From contig CM069597.1 of NCBI GenBank assembly GCA_035771175.1, forward strand, positions 46,693,991-46,757,990: DNA of 64,000 nucleotides, in the 5' to 3' direction. Each line of letters begins with the position of its first letter. Position 1 is the first letter of the stretch. The DNA comes from Paratinospora sagittata (Eukaryota; Streptophyta; Magnoliopsida; Ranunculales; Menispermaceae). The notes under the pieces are model-generated. The model worked only from the letters and a program-made list of their open reading frames with translations, had not been told where the DNA came from and ran no database searches. Positions 36,458 through 50,500 of this stretch are shown in pieces. Made by a program: the position numbers and the translations under genes.

Positions 36458-38505
36458 TCATGAAATTAACGAGAAAACTGCAAAAATTGGTAAAGACTTT
36501 CATTCCTTAACTATGTAAAAACTAAAAAGAGGTGGCATTTAGATAGAGTCATCATTATGAACATGAATTACTAACAAGTCTAGCAAGCATTATTCTACAA
36601 AATTAAGTAGAGTGACATTGAGTCAAGATATTAGACTTCAAACAAATATTTTCTTCCAAGATGAGAGTTTATTGCTAAGGAAATTGTTCAGCATAGAAAA
36701 ACATGTAAATACAGTTTTTTAGGGACAATAAGTGATCCAGATGCGACTAACTTCAAAGTCCACGCAATCATTTGAAAACTAATAAGTAATAACACAAAAA
36801 AGAGAACAATAACTTAGAACATAAAAGTTTGAGAGAGTTTAGAATGATTTATAAAAAATAAAAATAAAAATGAAAAAACTCAGGAAATTTAGCAATCTAG
36901 GCTTTAAAACTTGCAAATATATTCCTCACTTCTAACAAACTTCTAGAAACATTATTGCTTCTTCTTCTTTTCTTTTCTTTTTTCTTTTTTCTTCCAGATC
37001 CTTTTTAGTTAAATCTAATGAGGTCCTTTGCATCAAACCCAAGGGAAGGATTTGAATTGAATTGAGCTTCTCCAGCCTAAGTTCAAGGTTCCAAAACTTA
37101 GATCTATCCCAAATGCTCAACTCAAAAAAGTATATTTCGAGATAATTGAAATTAAATCTTTAAACAAGAAAATGAATTAGCATTTGAATTAAATACTACT
37201 CAAAGTATTTTAGTAAAAAAAAAATAAAAAAATAAAAAAAAGGACTTGATGAATGTACAGTTTCCAGTTTCCATGGTAGATGACAGTCATTTTCATTTCC
37301 CTTACAACCACTTATTAACCACTAAAGTCAGGCTCTACTTCACCATCTTCCATCAGTTTGTGCAGCATAGAAAACCAGAAATTTTAGAACAAAAAAGACG
37401 CTAAACATTGAATCAAAAACACCAGATTCATAACAGTCCGCTACAACGAAAAACATTGCAGAATCAATTTATACTTAGTTTTTTTTTCTTTTTTTCTGCA
37501 ACTAAATGTGTTTTTTTTTTCTTTTTTTCTGCAACTAAATGTGGACTAGATGAGAGAAATCACAATGATTTAATGAATACTACCTTGATTTCTTCGGATT
37601 TGCCGGAAGAATGAGCCAAACTTCGAGCACAAGAGCAAGAATCTCTAAAAAAAAATAAAAAAAATAAAAAATCAAAATGTATCAGTAAGATCTCTCTCTC
37701 GTTCTCGGCTTTCCCGCGGCTCTTATTTGCAGCCAATCTTCCCGAGCAAGTTTTTTTGACTTTGCGCGCGCTAAAAATCGTGATATAATATCAGTCCAAA
37801 TTTGCTGTTCTAACAAGGACATCGCCGACGATATCGTTCTGTTAAAAATGAGCCACGTGTAACATGGTAAAATTTATCGTTATATTATTATTTTATTTTA
37901 TTGTTGGTTTTAATTGCCTTAAGTATCAACATATTGTTTTGGCAAATTCATAGTTTATTAATTATTTTATGATTTCATTATTAATCAATACTTTTGCAAA
38001 CTATTTGAAAACTTGGGTTGCATTTGTTTTATATAGTAATGGAAACGAAATTAAAGATTCCTTTTCTTTTCATCCTTGTTCATCCAATTTTAAGTTCACA
38101 TGAATAGGTTAGTATAAAGTTAAATATATTCCTGTTAGAATACACAGATTTTTATTTAAATCATGCTTCTACTTGTCCCACCCCCAAATTCAATACCAAT
38201 TTTGGTCCAATTATCCAAATCTATACAAGTAAAAAATAATAATAATAAGGGAATTGCTATATAGAATCCATAGATAATATTCTCAATTTGAATACTTAAA
38301 AAAAAAAAAAAAAAGACTTCAGAAGTACAAGAACAGGGCAACAAGTTTAGCACAAGTTCTACAACTCCCCTAAGTTAAACATTATTCCTGCAATGACTAT
38401 GTAAAAGATTTTTTTTTTTTTTTTTTTTTTGAAAGAATATGTAAAAGAATCAAATGAATCAATCAACAAATGAATATACAAAAGGTAGTGTTCATGGAAG
38501 AAACC
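36458..38505. other. COM1 5' region and 3' end of the next gene
   Basis: No coding exon is seen. The left part is probably a COM1 5'-UTR intron, with a GC-rich leader exon and promoter near 37600-37760. Poly(A/T) runs occur at 37210-37240, 37480-37530 and 38410-38430. The right end should contain the 3' UTR of the 411-aa unknown gene. Confidence 0.45.
37710..37717 (+). promoter_or_regulatory. E2F-type site near the COM1 promoter
   Basis: TTTCCCGC matches the plant E2F consensus and lies in the GC-rich patch proposed as the COM1 transcription start region, about 1.25 kb from the ATG. E2F control would suit a DNA-repair gene; the distance makes this tentative. Confidence 0.4.
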
Positions 38506-41500
38506 CTAGATTGTGCAGGGCTTCCACAACCAATACATGTCCAAAGATCTTGCTGCTTCTTTACCACCACCAGCCACAAAAAATATTCCTGTTGTTGGCT
38601 TTGCTGCTGATCCAACTTTGTCATTCTGCTCTACTTGTTGTTGAAGAACACCCCTTTCCTAAGAAGCTCCATTATCAAACAATACCACTAATCAGTTTTC
38701 GATCAGTAACTAATTACCACAACCTTTCATAATTTTTCTGATTCTTTGGTTATTTTTTTGAGTTTTATCTGACCATTTTTGCTAATTAAAGTTAAATTGG
38801 TTACGATAGATAATAAAACCGGTAAATGACAATGGTTTGCAATTGCATGTACATTGGAAGAAGTTCGTCAACAAGTAATAATGGTAAACGCCGAGGCAAC
38901 ATAGGTAGAAGAAACTTGGAAGAAATTAATCATGTAAACTGGTGTTGAAGTGCAAAATAATTATGATAAGTTAAATCATAGTAGAATTGCAAGAAATATC
39001 TATTGTAAGTACTTATCCAATCAACTGCTGCTAATATTTGTTAGATAATTTGTTCTTCTTTGTAAGAAAATTAAATCATACTAGAATTGGGGATAAATCA
39101 TACTAGAATTGCAAGAAATGTCTATTGTATGTAGTAAGTACTTACCCACCAATCAACTATTGCTAATATTGGTTGGAGAATTTTTCCTTCTTCACAAGAA
39201 ATTAAATCATACTAGAATTGCGATAAGTACTTTTGTCAATCAACTACTGGTGATATTTGTTTCTGATGCACTTAGGACATCAGTCCTCTTGCTAATAGGA
39301 TCACAGTAGCTTTTGTGCAAATGATTTGTATATAAAGATTTCTTACAATATCCAACTGTTGATAGTATCAATTGAGCCTACAGATAATTTATTCTTTTAA
39401 TGATTTAGCTATCTTTCGTCTAAAATGAAAATAAACAAAAATGTACAAGCCCAAAGCCAAAGCAATAATAGCATTAAGAAATCCATATCCGATTGTTGAG
39501 GAGTCATGAATGTGCATAAGAGAAGATGGTACTTACCTTGGGCATGGATTTACAAGGCTTGAGAGTGGTGGCTGTTTTCACTGGGCGAGGAGGCATCTGA
39601 GGTTTTTTTGAAAAGCATTGAGGCGATTGAGAGTAACTGTGAACTTCTATTATGTTCTCCTCTCTAGATCCCATCTCCTTCAAGTTCAAAGGCATGTTCT
39701 CTGTCTCATCATTTATTCTGTATAATGCTCAAGTTATTAGATCTCAAATCTATAGAAAAAAGAATAGATATAGAAAGCTCATAGTTAAAATCAAAATGAC
39801 AGGAGATCAATACTTGATTACAACATTCGTAGGACATGTTAGATAACTACTTGCCTAAAGCTATATTTATCAGGTAGAGGAGGCCTCAACAATGTACCAT
39901 CTAGCTATCACTAACAGTCCCCCTTACACATAATCCCATCCTACAAGTAGGGAGATAAAAGAACAAACAAATGCAAACTGTTAATATATATCTATATGTT
40001 CGCTTGATATTCATGGTTGAGCCCTTACTTATTAGCTATAGCTTTTGGGTTAGTGGTTTTTAATATGGTATCAAAGCATTATTATGCTAAGGTCCAGAGT
40101 GTTTTTGCTTGCAAGCATTTGCTTGTTTTTCTTATTTATTAATCATGCGTTTTCTCCCTATTATGAATTTAGTCCACCTACCATCTTGCACGTTAGGCCA
40201 ATATATTTATGTTTTGACAAATTCTCTGCTTCCCTTTTCCATTCACAACCATCAAATATATATCTATTACAAAAACTAAAACTAAAGTAAGGATAATATC
40301 GTAATACCCCCCCTCAAGTTGGAGCGTGAAGATCTCGAACGCCCAACTTGCAGAGTAGAAACTCAAATTTCGCTTTCCCCAATGCTTTTGTAAAGATGTC
40401 GGCCAATTGAACACTAGTGGAAACATATGACGGACAAATCATCCCTTCAGTCACCGCATCTCAAACAAAATGGCAGTCAACCTCTATATGCTTTGTTCTT
40501 TCGTGAAAAATCGGATTTTGAGCAATGTACAACGCCGACTGACTATCACAAAACAACTTCATACCCTTCGGATGTCGCACACCCAAGTCGCTTAAAAGTT
40601 GGTTAAGCCACTTTAACTCACACATTGTTTCCGCCATTGATCTATACTTAGCCTCCGCAGACGATCTAGACATTGTTTGTTGCTTCTTGGTCTTCCACGA
40701 CACAGGAGAACAACCAAGTAACACGAACCATCCTGTCAAGAAACGCCGCGTAAGTGGACAACTAGCCCAATCTGAATCACACCACCCTTCTAGACGTAGT
40801 TCACTATCAGCACGAAGCAAAATCCCTTGCCCCGGACTCTTCTTCAAATATCTCAGGACCCCGAGAGCTGCCTCCTAATGATCCTCACGAGGTTGTTGCA
40901 TAAATTGGGACAAAATATGAATCGAATATGCAAGATCAGGTCTCGTCACAGACAAGTAAATCAATCTCCCTACAAGTCGCCTACGGATCCGCAAGGAATT
41001 CGCCCTTAGCAAGGGCCAAATTCCATAGGAAATGTTGCAGGCTTTGCTCCCAATAAACCCGTTTCAAAAATTATCTCGAGTGTGTATTTTCTTTGGCAAA
41101 GAAAAATTCCTTCTGGATTACGGGCTAGAGGGGCTACCTCTAGCCCTAAGAAATACTTCAAAACTCCCAAATCCTTCATATGAAAGCACCTGCCAAGGTA
41201 ATCTTTAAAAGTTGTCAATGCAACCTTATCATTCCCTGCAATAATCAAGTCATCAACATAAACTAACACGTTGATCTGAATAGGATTGCACAAATCCATA
41301 ATTCTTCAACGTTGTTGACAGTTTTGCAAACCAACATCGGGGAGCTAGTTTCAGACCATACAACGACTTTTTCAACCTGCAAACCATGTTAGGATTTGAA
41401 TTTTTGAAACCTGGAGGAACCTTCATATAAACCTCCTCACTTAAGTCACCGTGAAGGAAAGCATTATGCATGCACATCCATTTGATGTACCTCCCAATTT

Positions 41501-44500
41501 TTAACAGCAGCAATTGCAAGAAAAATACGAACCGTCACCATTTTTGCCACAGGAGCAAATGTCTCGTTATAGTCAATTCCTTCCACCTGATGATTGCCAT
41601 AGATCACAAGTCTTGCTTTGAGTCGCTCTATGCTGCCATCAGACTTATACTTAATTTTATATATCCACTGGCTCCCTAGTGCTGTCTTTCCGGGTGGACG
41701 AGTCTCCATGACCCAAGTCTCATTGTCTTCAAGGGCTCGTATCTCCTTACCCATCGCATCTCGCCATCCCGAGTCTTTCATCGCTTCTTTAAAATGCTTT
41801 GGCTCATGTCCCGCTGTCACAGCTGCAAGAAAATTCCTATGTCTCACAGAAAAACGTTCACAATTATGTTATAGGATAGGGCGTACCTGAGGAAGAGGAA
41901 GTAACGGATGAATTCTCAGATGAACTTATTTTTCGTATAGTATGAGTAACAAAATCACGATACCGTGTTGAAGGAGTTTTGGCTCGTTTTCCTCGCCCTA
42001 GCTCACCGTCAACTTTCACACCTTGCTCCCCCACCGTATTCTCCAGCCCCTCATCACGTACATCCTCATGTGGGGCTGCTGCTCGGGCAGCACCGCAGCA
42101 CCAGACCCCCCCTCGAGGGTGGACGCTGCTTCCAACCCCCTCTCAACGCACGCAGCACACTCATCGGCACCCTCATCCTCACTCCATGCCCCATCCTCAT
42201 TGTGCGCCAGCATAGGAGTCACCACATTCCTTGGTTGGTTTGGCGCAAAAGAAAATTCTTTCTCAATGAACTTTACATCCCTCGATACAAAGTACTCATG
42301 TGTTTCTAAATCATACAATTTCCAACCTTTCTTCCCAAAAGAATAGCCAACAAAGATACATTTAGGGCTCCTACTTGTAAATTTATCACCTTTGTGTCGT
42401 TGATTATGAGCATAGCAAAGACAACCAAATACACGAATAGCATCATAAGAAGGCACTTTCCCAAACAACATTTCATATGGCGATTTAGTCTTAAGTAAAG
42501 TAGAGGGTGTCCTATTAATCAAGTGACACGCTGCCAACACACATTCACCCCAAAATTTGATTGGTAAGTTCCCTTGAAATCTTAGTGCTCTAGCCACATT
42601 TAAAATGTGTTGGTGCTTTCTCTCAACCCTCCCATTTTGTTGTGGAGTCCCAACACAAGAAGTCTCAAAAATAATCCCATTATTTTGAAAATAATCATGC
42701 AAACAATTAAATTCGGTCCCATTGTCACTTCTCACACGTTTTATCACTTGTTCAAATTGACGTTCAACCATAGCAACAAAATTAAGAAACATAGATTCAA
42801 CTTCCATTTTATTGCAAAGTAAATATACCCAAACTCCTCTTGAAAAATCATCTACTATTGTCAAAAAATAGGTAGCTCCACACGAAGAACGAGCCTTGTA
42901 AGGCCCCCACAAATCCAAATGAACAAGTTCAAAAATCCCACCAGCTTTATTCGTACTAATTGGAAAACTAGATCTAGGTTGCTTTGCACGCGGACACACA
43001 TCACAAGCTTTATTATTTGTCCTACAAGAATGACTTACAGCCAGAATCATCTTCAATATTTTCTCCGACGGATGCCCCATTCGTTGATGCCACAACTCGA
43101 ACGACGAATCACCATCCACTGTCAAGACCTTCACTTGAGGAACACCACGGAAAAAATAAAGTCTATCCAATCTTTCACCCGCTCCAATCACCTTCCTCGT
43201 CGGTTGGTCCTGCATAACACAAATATTATTAGTGAATTGTACAACACAATTTGATTCATCGATTAATTGAGTAACAGAAATTAAATTGCATGTCAATTGT
43301 GGGACATAAAGCACATTGTCAAGCTTCAATCCTCCTGGCAGCACGACACTCCCCTCTTGGTTTGCTTCTGCCGTGTTTCCATTCGGCAAACCCACCGGGC
43401 AGTATTGCACCTTTCTCACATTTTTCAAAATAGACAAGTCGCACGTCACATGGTTCGACGCTCCTGTATCGATAATCCAACTAAAATTACTGTTCTTACC
43501 ATGTAGCCGATCTTTTGTTTTGTCAAAGTTCAAAAATGCAAGAAGTTGCTGCAGTTGCGTTGCTGAAACACCCGCAAGAGCCGCAGCGTCGGTTGCACCC
43601 GCCAGCCCCTGCGAGTTCCCTGCGTGCTGCCCAGATGAAGTTCCAGCCCCGCCAGTTTTATGTGCGCGGACAGGCTGTGCAACATGCCCTCTGCCACGGC
43701 CAGAACCTGCACGCCCACCTCCTCTTCCTGTCCGTCCTCCACCACGACCTGGTCCCTTTCCTCCGCGAGGTCGGTCCCCCCACCATTCGGGGACCCGTGT
43801 AATTGAAAGCAAGAGGATTCGACGTGGCCTTCTCTATTACAATGAGTGCAAAACTTGTCAGTATTATCCACAAAACGAGACTTACCACGCGTATCAGGCT
43901 GAATTGCGAAGGCCATGATACTATCTCGTCCATCCTTGGATGCAGATAACTCTCCGCCACGCAGTAGTTCCGCTTGAATCACTTGTTGATATGCTCTATC
44001 AAGCGTCGGCAATGGCTGTTGTCCAAGCAGATTTGCTCGAATTGAAGCATATGCTCCATCGAGGCCGATAAGAAAGTGATGTAGATAGTCCTCTTCTCTC
44101 AGTTTTTCTACCTGCGTGACTATGCTACACGTGCAACCTCCACACTTACAAACCGACACTTTCACATATGTGATCAATTCGTCCCATATTTTTGACAAAC
44201 GACCAAAATAAATTGCCACAGTCTCGATTTTTCCTTGCTTGCACTCTCCCAAGGACGTTTTTAATTGACATATATGAGTACCGCTTACCACACAAAATTT
44301 GTTTTTGAGATTGGTCCACAGGAGTTGTGCATCATCATATTCTCCAAGTGTCGACCGAACGGACGGTTCAATGGTATTGGTCAGCCATGACACCAACATC
44401 GAATGCACAGCTATCCAATCCTCAAGTTTCTCCTCTGTTGTTGGCTTCGGAACCTTCCCGTCCACAAAGCCAAATTTCCTCTTTGCCTTGAGTGAGATTC

Positions 44501-47500
44501 GAATTGCCCTCATCATATTCTCCAAGTGTCGACCGAACGGATGGCTCAATGGTATTGGTCAGCCATGACACCAACATCGAATGCACAACTATCCAATCCT
44601 CAAGTTTCTTCTCTGTTGTTGGCTTCGGAACCTTCCCGTCCACAAAGCCAAATTTCCTCTTTGCCTTAAGCGAGGTTCGAATTGCCCTCGCCCATTCATC
44701 GTAGTTCTCACCACGTAATTGAATCGGGGTAATGATGTTTTTCGGACCGTCACTCGATCCAAGATGATACGTCATATCCACCCTTTTGTCACCCTCTCCG
44801 CCAGCCATGATCTCACGTGGAGGTTAAAGTACAAATCCAAGTGGCTCGCGAACCGAAATAATTGTTCACTGTGCACTGAAATCACTGTTCACTGGTCACC
44901 GAAATCGTTGGTCATCGAAATCACAGTTCACTGGTTGAAAAGATGGATGTTTTATTTACTGTCAGCAATGATATTGTTTGTGCAGTTGCTGTGAACTCCA
45001 AGTAAGCTTCATAGCTGATATTATTGGGGTATTTTAGGAAATACAGGGTTGTGATATTTTGTAATATATAAACTTTATGGTTGTGAATGGGGGCAAGGAA
45101 AAAAGAAAAAAAAGAAAAAAAAGAGGCGTAGAGAATTATGACATGGTATCAGAGGCGAAAGAGTTTAGAAGAGCGTGAAACAAGAGGAAAACCAGGGTTC
45201 GTCCATTCCGTAGATCGCGTACACCGCAACCGACGCCGGGGAAAAATCTTCCCTTCCCGCCGTCGCCTTCGATCCACAAAAATATTTCCTGGATCTCTGA
45301 TCTCCGCGACGTGAGCCATCCGCCGCAGCTCGCGCTGCGCGGCCTCCTGGATCTCTGATCTCCGCCGCGTAAGATCAAAGTCGAGTTCGCGAAGTGCGAT
45401 TGCTGCGGATTAACAGAGGAGTGCGCTGAAGCTGTGGACTCTGCGCTGAAGCTGTTGTTTTCAAGCTACCGAAGAAACCTCTTCTTCTTCATTTCTTTCT
45501 TTCCTTTGTTTTCTTTTAGAGATTCTCGTGCTCTTCGTTCTTTCATCATTGACTTCTTCAAGATGAGGTGCTCATCAACCAGGAAAACCGGACCGTCGAA
45601 TTCTTCATCACCGATCGATCTCTGAATAGTGAACAGTGAAATGTTCAACGATCTGTGACGGACATATGAAATGAAGACGAGATTTTCAGATATGTGAACA
45701 GTGATTTTCAGAACAGTGAATAGTGAACAGTGAACTCTGTCGGTTTATCGTCACCGTCGCGATTCCGTTCGGTTCGCGAGCCACTTGGATTTGTACTTTA
45801 ACCTCCACGTGAGATCATGGCTGGCGGAGAGGGTGACAAAAGGGTGGATATGACGTATCATCTTGGATCGAGTGACGGTCCGGGAAACATCATTACCCCA
45901 ATTCAATTACGTGGTGAGAACTACGATGAATGGGCAAGGGCAATTCGAACCTCGCTTAAGGCAAAGAGGAAATTTGGCTTTGTGGACGGGAAGGTTCCGA
46001 AGCCAACAACAGAGGAGAAACTTGAGGATTGGATAGCTGTGCATTTGATGTTGGTGTCATGGCTGACCAATACCATTGAGCCGTCCGTTCGGTCGACACT
46101 TGGAGAATATGATGATGCACAACTCCTGTGGAACAATATCAAAAATAGATTTTATGTGGTAAGCGGTACTCGTATATGTCAATTAAAAACGTCCTTGGGA
46201 GAGTGCAAGCAAGGAAAAGCCGAGACTGTGGCAATTTATTTTGGTCATTTGTCAAAAATCTGGGACGAACTGATCACATATGTGAAAGTGCCGGTTTGTA
46301 AGTGTGGAGGTTGCACGTGTAGTATAGTCACGCAGGTAGAAAAACTGAGAGAAGAGGACTATCTACATCACTTTCTTATCGACCTCGATGGAGCATATGC
46401 TTCAATTCGAGCAAATCTGCTTGAACAAGATCCATTGCCGACCCTTGATCGAGCATATCAACAAGTGATTCAAGCGGAAAGACTGCGTGGCAGAGAGTTA
46501 TCCAAGGATGGACGAGATAGTATCATGGCCTTCGCAATTCAGCCTGATACGCGTGGTAAGTCTCGTTTTGTGGATACTACTGACAAGTTTTGCAATCATT
46601 GTAATAGAGAAGGCCACGCCGAATCCTCTTGCTTTCAATTACATGGGTTCCCCTGGGGGACCGACCTCGCGGAGGAAAGGGACCGGGTCGTGGTGGAGGA
46701 CGGACAGGGAGAGGAGGTGGGCGTGCAGGTTCTGGCCGTGGCAGAGGGTATGGTGCACCGCCTGTCCGTGCACATAAAACTGGCGGGGCTGGAACTTCAT
46801 CTAAACAGCACGCAGGGAACTCGCAGGGGCTGGCGGGTGCAACCGACGCTGTGGCTCTTGCGGGTGTTTCAGCAACGCAACTGCAGCAACTTCTTGCATT
46901 TTTGGATTTCGACAAAACAAAAGATCGACTACATGGTAAGAACAGTAATTTTAGTTGGATTATCGATACAGGAGCGTCGAACCATGTGACGTGCGACTTG
47001 TTTATTTTGAAGAATGTGAGAAAGGTGCAATACTGCCCGGTGGGTTTGCCGGATGGAAACACGGCAGAAGCAAACCAAGAGGGGAGTGTCGTGCTGTCAG
47101 GAGGATTGAAGCTTGACAATGTGCTTTATGTCCCACAATTGACATGCAATTTAATTTCTGTTACTCAATTAATCGATGAATCAAATTGTGTTGTACAATT
47201 CACTAATAATATTTGTGTTATACAGGACCAACCGACGAGGAAGGTGATTGGAGCGGGTGAAAGATTGGATGGACTTTATTTTTTCCGTGGCGTTCCTCAA
47301 GTGAAGGTCTTGACAGTGGATGGTGATTCGTCGTTCGAATTGTGGCATCAACGAATGGGGCATCCGTCGGAGAAAATATTGAAGATGATTCCGGCTGTAA
47401 GTCATTCTTGTAGGACAAATAATAAAGCTTGTGATGTGTGTCCGCGTGCAAAGCAACCTAGATCTAGTTTTCCAATTAGTACGAATAAAGCTGGTAGGAT

Positions 47501-50500
47501 TTTTGAACTTGTTCATTTGGATTTGTGGGGGCCTTACAAGGCTCGTTCTTCGTGTGGAGCTACCTATTTTTTGACAATAGTAGATGATTTTTCAAGAGGA
47601 GTTTGGGTATATTTACTTTGCAATAAAATGGAAGTTGAATCTATGTTTCTTAATTTTGTTGCTATGGTTGAACGTCAATTTGAACAAGTGATAAAACGTG
47701 TGAGAAGTGACAATGGGACCGAATTTAATTGTTTGCATGATTATTTTCAAAATAATGGGATTATTTTTGAGACTTCTTGTGTTGGGGACTCCACAAAAAA
47801 ATGGGAGGGTTGAGAGAAAGCACCAACACATTTTAAATGTGGCTAGAGCACTAAGATTTCAAGGGAACTTACCAATCAAATTTTGGGGTGAATGTGTGTT
47901 GGCAGCGTGTCACTTGATTAATAGGACACCCTCTACTTTACTTAAGACTAAATCGCCATATGAAATGTTGTTTGGGAAAGTGCCTTCTTATGATGCTATT
48001 CGTGTATTTGGTTGTCTTTGCTATGCTCATAATCAACGACACAAAGGTGATAAATTTACAAGTAGGAGCCCTAAATGTATCTTTGTTGGCTATTCTTTTG
48101 GGAAGAAAGGTTGGAAATTGTATGATTTAGAAACACATGAGTACTTTGTATCGAGGGATGTAAAGTTCTTTGAGAAAGAATTTTCTTTTGCGCCAAACCA
48201 ACCAAGGAATGTGGTGACTCCTATGCTGGCGCACAATGAGGATGGGGCATGGAGTGAGGATGAGGGTGCCGATGAGTGTGCTGCGTGCGTTGAGAGGGGG
48301 TTGGAAGCAGCGTCCACCCTCGAGGGGGGGTCTGGTGCTGCGGTGCTGCCCGAGCAGCAGCCCCACATGAGGATGTACGTGATGAGGGGCTGGAGAATAC
48401 GGTGGGGGAGCAAGGTGTGAAAGTTGACGGTGAGCTAGGGCGAGGAAAACGAGCCAAAACTCCTTCAACACGGTATCGTGATTTTGTTACTCATACTATA
48501 CGAAAAATAAGTTCATCTGAGAATTCATCCGTTACTTCCTCTTCCTCAGGTACGCCCTATCCTATAACATAATTGTGAACGTTTTTCTGTGAGACATAGG
48601 AATTTTCTTGCAGCTGTGACAGCGGGACATGAGCCAAAGCATTTTAAAGAAGCGATGAAAGACTCGGGATGGCGAGATGCGATGGGTAAGGAGATACGAG
48701 CCCTTGAAGACAATGAGACTTGGGTAATGGAGACTCTTCCACCCGGAAAGAAAGCACTAGGGAGCCAGTGGATATATAAAATTAAGTATAAGTCCGATGG
48801 CAGGATAGAGCGACTCAAAGCAAGACTTGTGATCTATGACAATCATCAGGTAGAAGGAATTGACTATAACGAGACATTTGCTCCTGTGGCAAAAATGGTG
48901 ACTGTTCGTATTTTTCTTGCAATTGCTGCTGTTAAAAATTGGGAGGTACATCAAATGGATGTGCATAATGCTTTCCTTCACGGTGACTTACGTGAGGAGG
49001 TTTATATGAAGGTTCCTCCAGGTTTCAAAAATACAAATCCTAACATGGTTTGCAGGTTCAAAAAGTCGTTGTATGGTCTGAAACAAGCTCCCCGATGTTG
49101 GTTTGCAAACCTGTCAACAACGTTGAAGAATTATGGTTTTGTGCAATCCTATTCAGATTATTCCTTATTTGGATTGTGCAGGGGAAGAATTCAGATCAAC
49201 GTGTTAGTTTATGTTGATGACTTGATTATTGCAGGGAATGATAAGGTTGCATTGACAACTTTTAAAGATTACCTTGGCAGGTGCTTTCATATGAAGGATT
49301 TGGGAGTTTTGAAATATTTCTTAGGGCTAGAGGTAGCCCGTAATCCAGAAGGAATTTTTCTTTGTCAAAGAAAATACACACTCGAGATAATTTCTGAAAC
49401 GGGTTTATTGGGAGCAAAGCTTGCGGCATTTCCTATGGAACAAAATCACAATTTGGCCCTTGCTAAGGGCGAATTCCTTGCGGATCCGGCGCCGTATAGG
49501 CGACTTGTAGGGAGATTGATTTACTTGTCTGTGACGAGACCTGATCTTGCATATTCGATTCATATTTTGTCCCAATTTATGCAACAACCTCGTGAGGATC
49601 ATTAGGAGGCAGCTCTCAGGGTCGTGAGATATTTGAAGAAGAGCCCGGGGCAAGGGATTTTGCTTCGTGCTGATAGTGACCTATTCTAGAAGGGTGGTGT
49701 GATTCGGATTGGGCTAGTTGTCTACTTACGCGGCGTTCCTTGACAGGTTGGTTCGTGTTACTTGGTTGTTCTCCTGTGTCGCAGAAGACCAAGAAGCAAC
49801 AAACAATGTCTAGATCGTCTACGGAGGCTGAGTATAGATCAATGGCGGCAACAATGTGTGAGTTAAAGTGGCTTAACCAACTTTTAAGCGACTTGGGTGT
49901 GCGACATCCGAAGGGTATGAAGTTGTTTTGTGATAGTCAGTCGGCGTTGTACATTGCTCAAAATCCGATTTTTCACGAAAGAGCAAAGCATATAGAGGCT
50001 GACTGCCATTTTGTTCGAGATGCGGTGACTGAAGGGATGATTTGTCCGTCATATGTTTCTACTAGTGTTCAATTGGCAGATATCTTTACAAAAGCGTTGG
50101 GGAAAGCTTTCTACTCTGCAAGTTGGGCGTTCGAGATCTTCACGCTCCATCTTGAGGGGGGTATTACGATATTATTGGGGTATTTTAGGAAATACAGGGT
50201 TGTGATATTTTGTAATATATAGACTTTATGGTTGTGAATGAGGGCAAGGAAAAACGAAAAAGAAGAGGCGTAGAGAATTATGACAAGAAGGAAATATAAT
50301 TGTTGGTTGCCTCTTGCTCTCTTCCAAGTAAGGAAAATCAACCGTAAAATGCAGTCCTCGACTTTCATGCCTCGCCAACGCGCTACTAACCACAAGCTTT
50401 GCACAACTAACAAATCGAAGGCGAAGAAGGCTTACGATGCAGCGGCGATGGAGTTTCATAGATCGAAGGCGAAGACGAACTAAAGGTTTCGTCAAATTCA

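Larger units (their letters stand above)
45016..50285 (+). mobile_element. Copia LTR retrotransposon B (plus strand), nested in A
   Basis: A second copia of about 5.3 kb lies head-to-head with element A. Its LTRs are 45016-45143 and about 50162-50285, both ending GAGAATTATGACA. The 5' LTR is followed by a Met-type primer site (45144). The 3' LTR starts TATTACGATATTATTGG; the 5' copy lacks the first six bases, as if trimmed. I find no target duplication: the flanks are ATAGC and AGAAG. The coding body is nearly the same as that of A, but the LTRs and leader are not. It lies antisense to the host gene. Confidence 0.88.

Noticed and set aside
43316..43918. A 200-codon Pro/Arg-rich frame on the plus strand
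   Set aside because: It is the shadow of the Gly/Arg-rich linker of the copia A polyprotein; the mirror image occurs in copia B at 46577-47119.
45011..50290. A target duplication for copia B
   Set aside because: The flanks ATAGC and AGAAG differ, also after moving the LTR edge by several bases; a trimmed 5' LTR is more likely.
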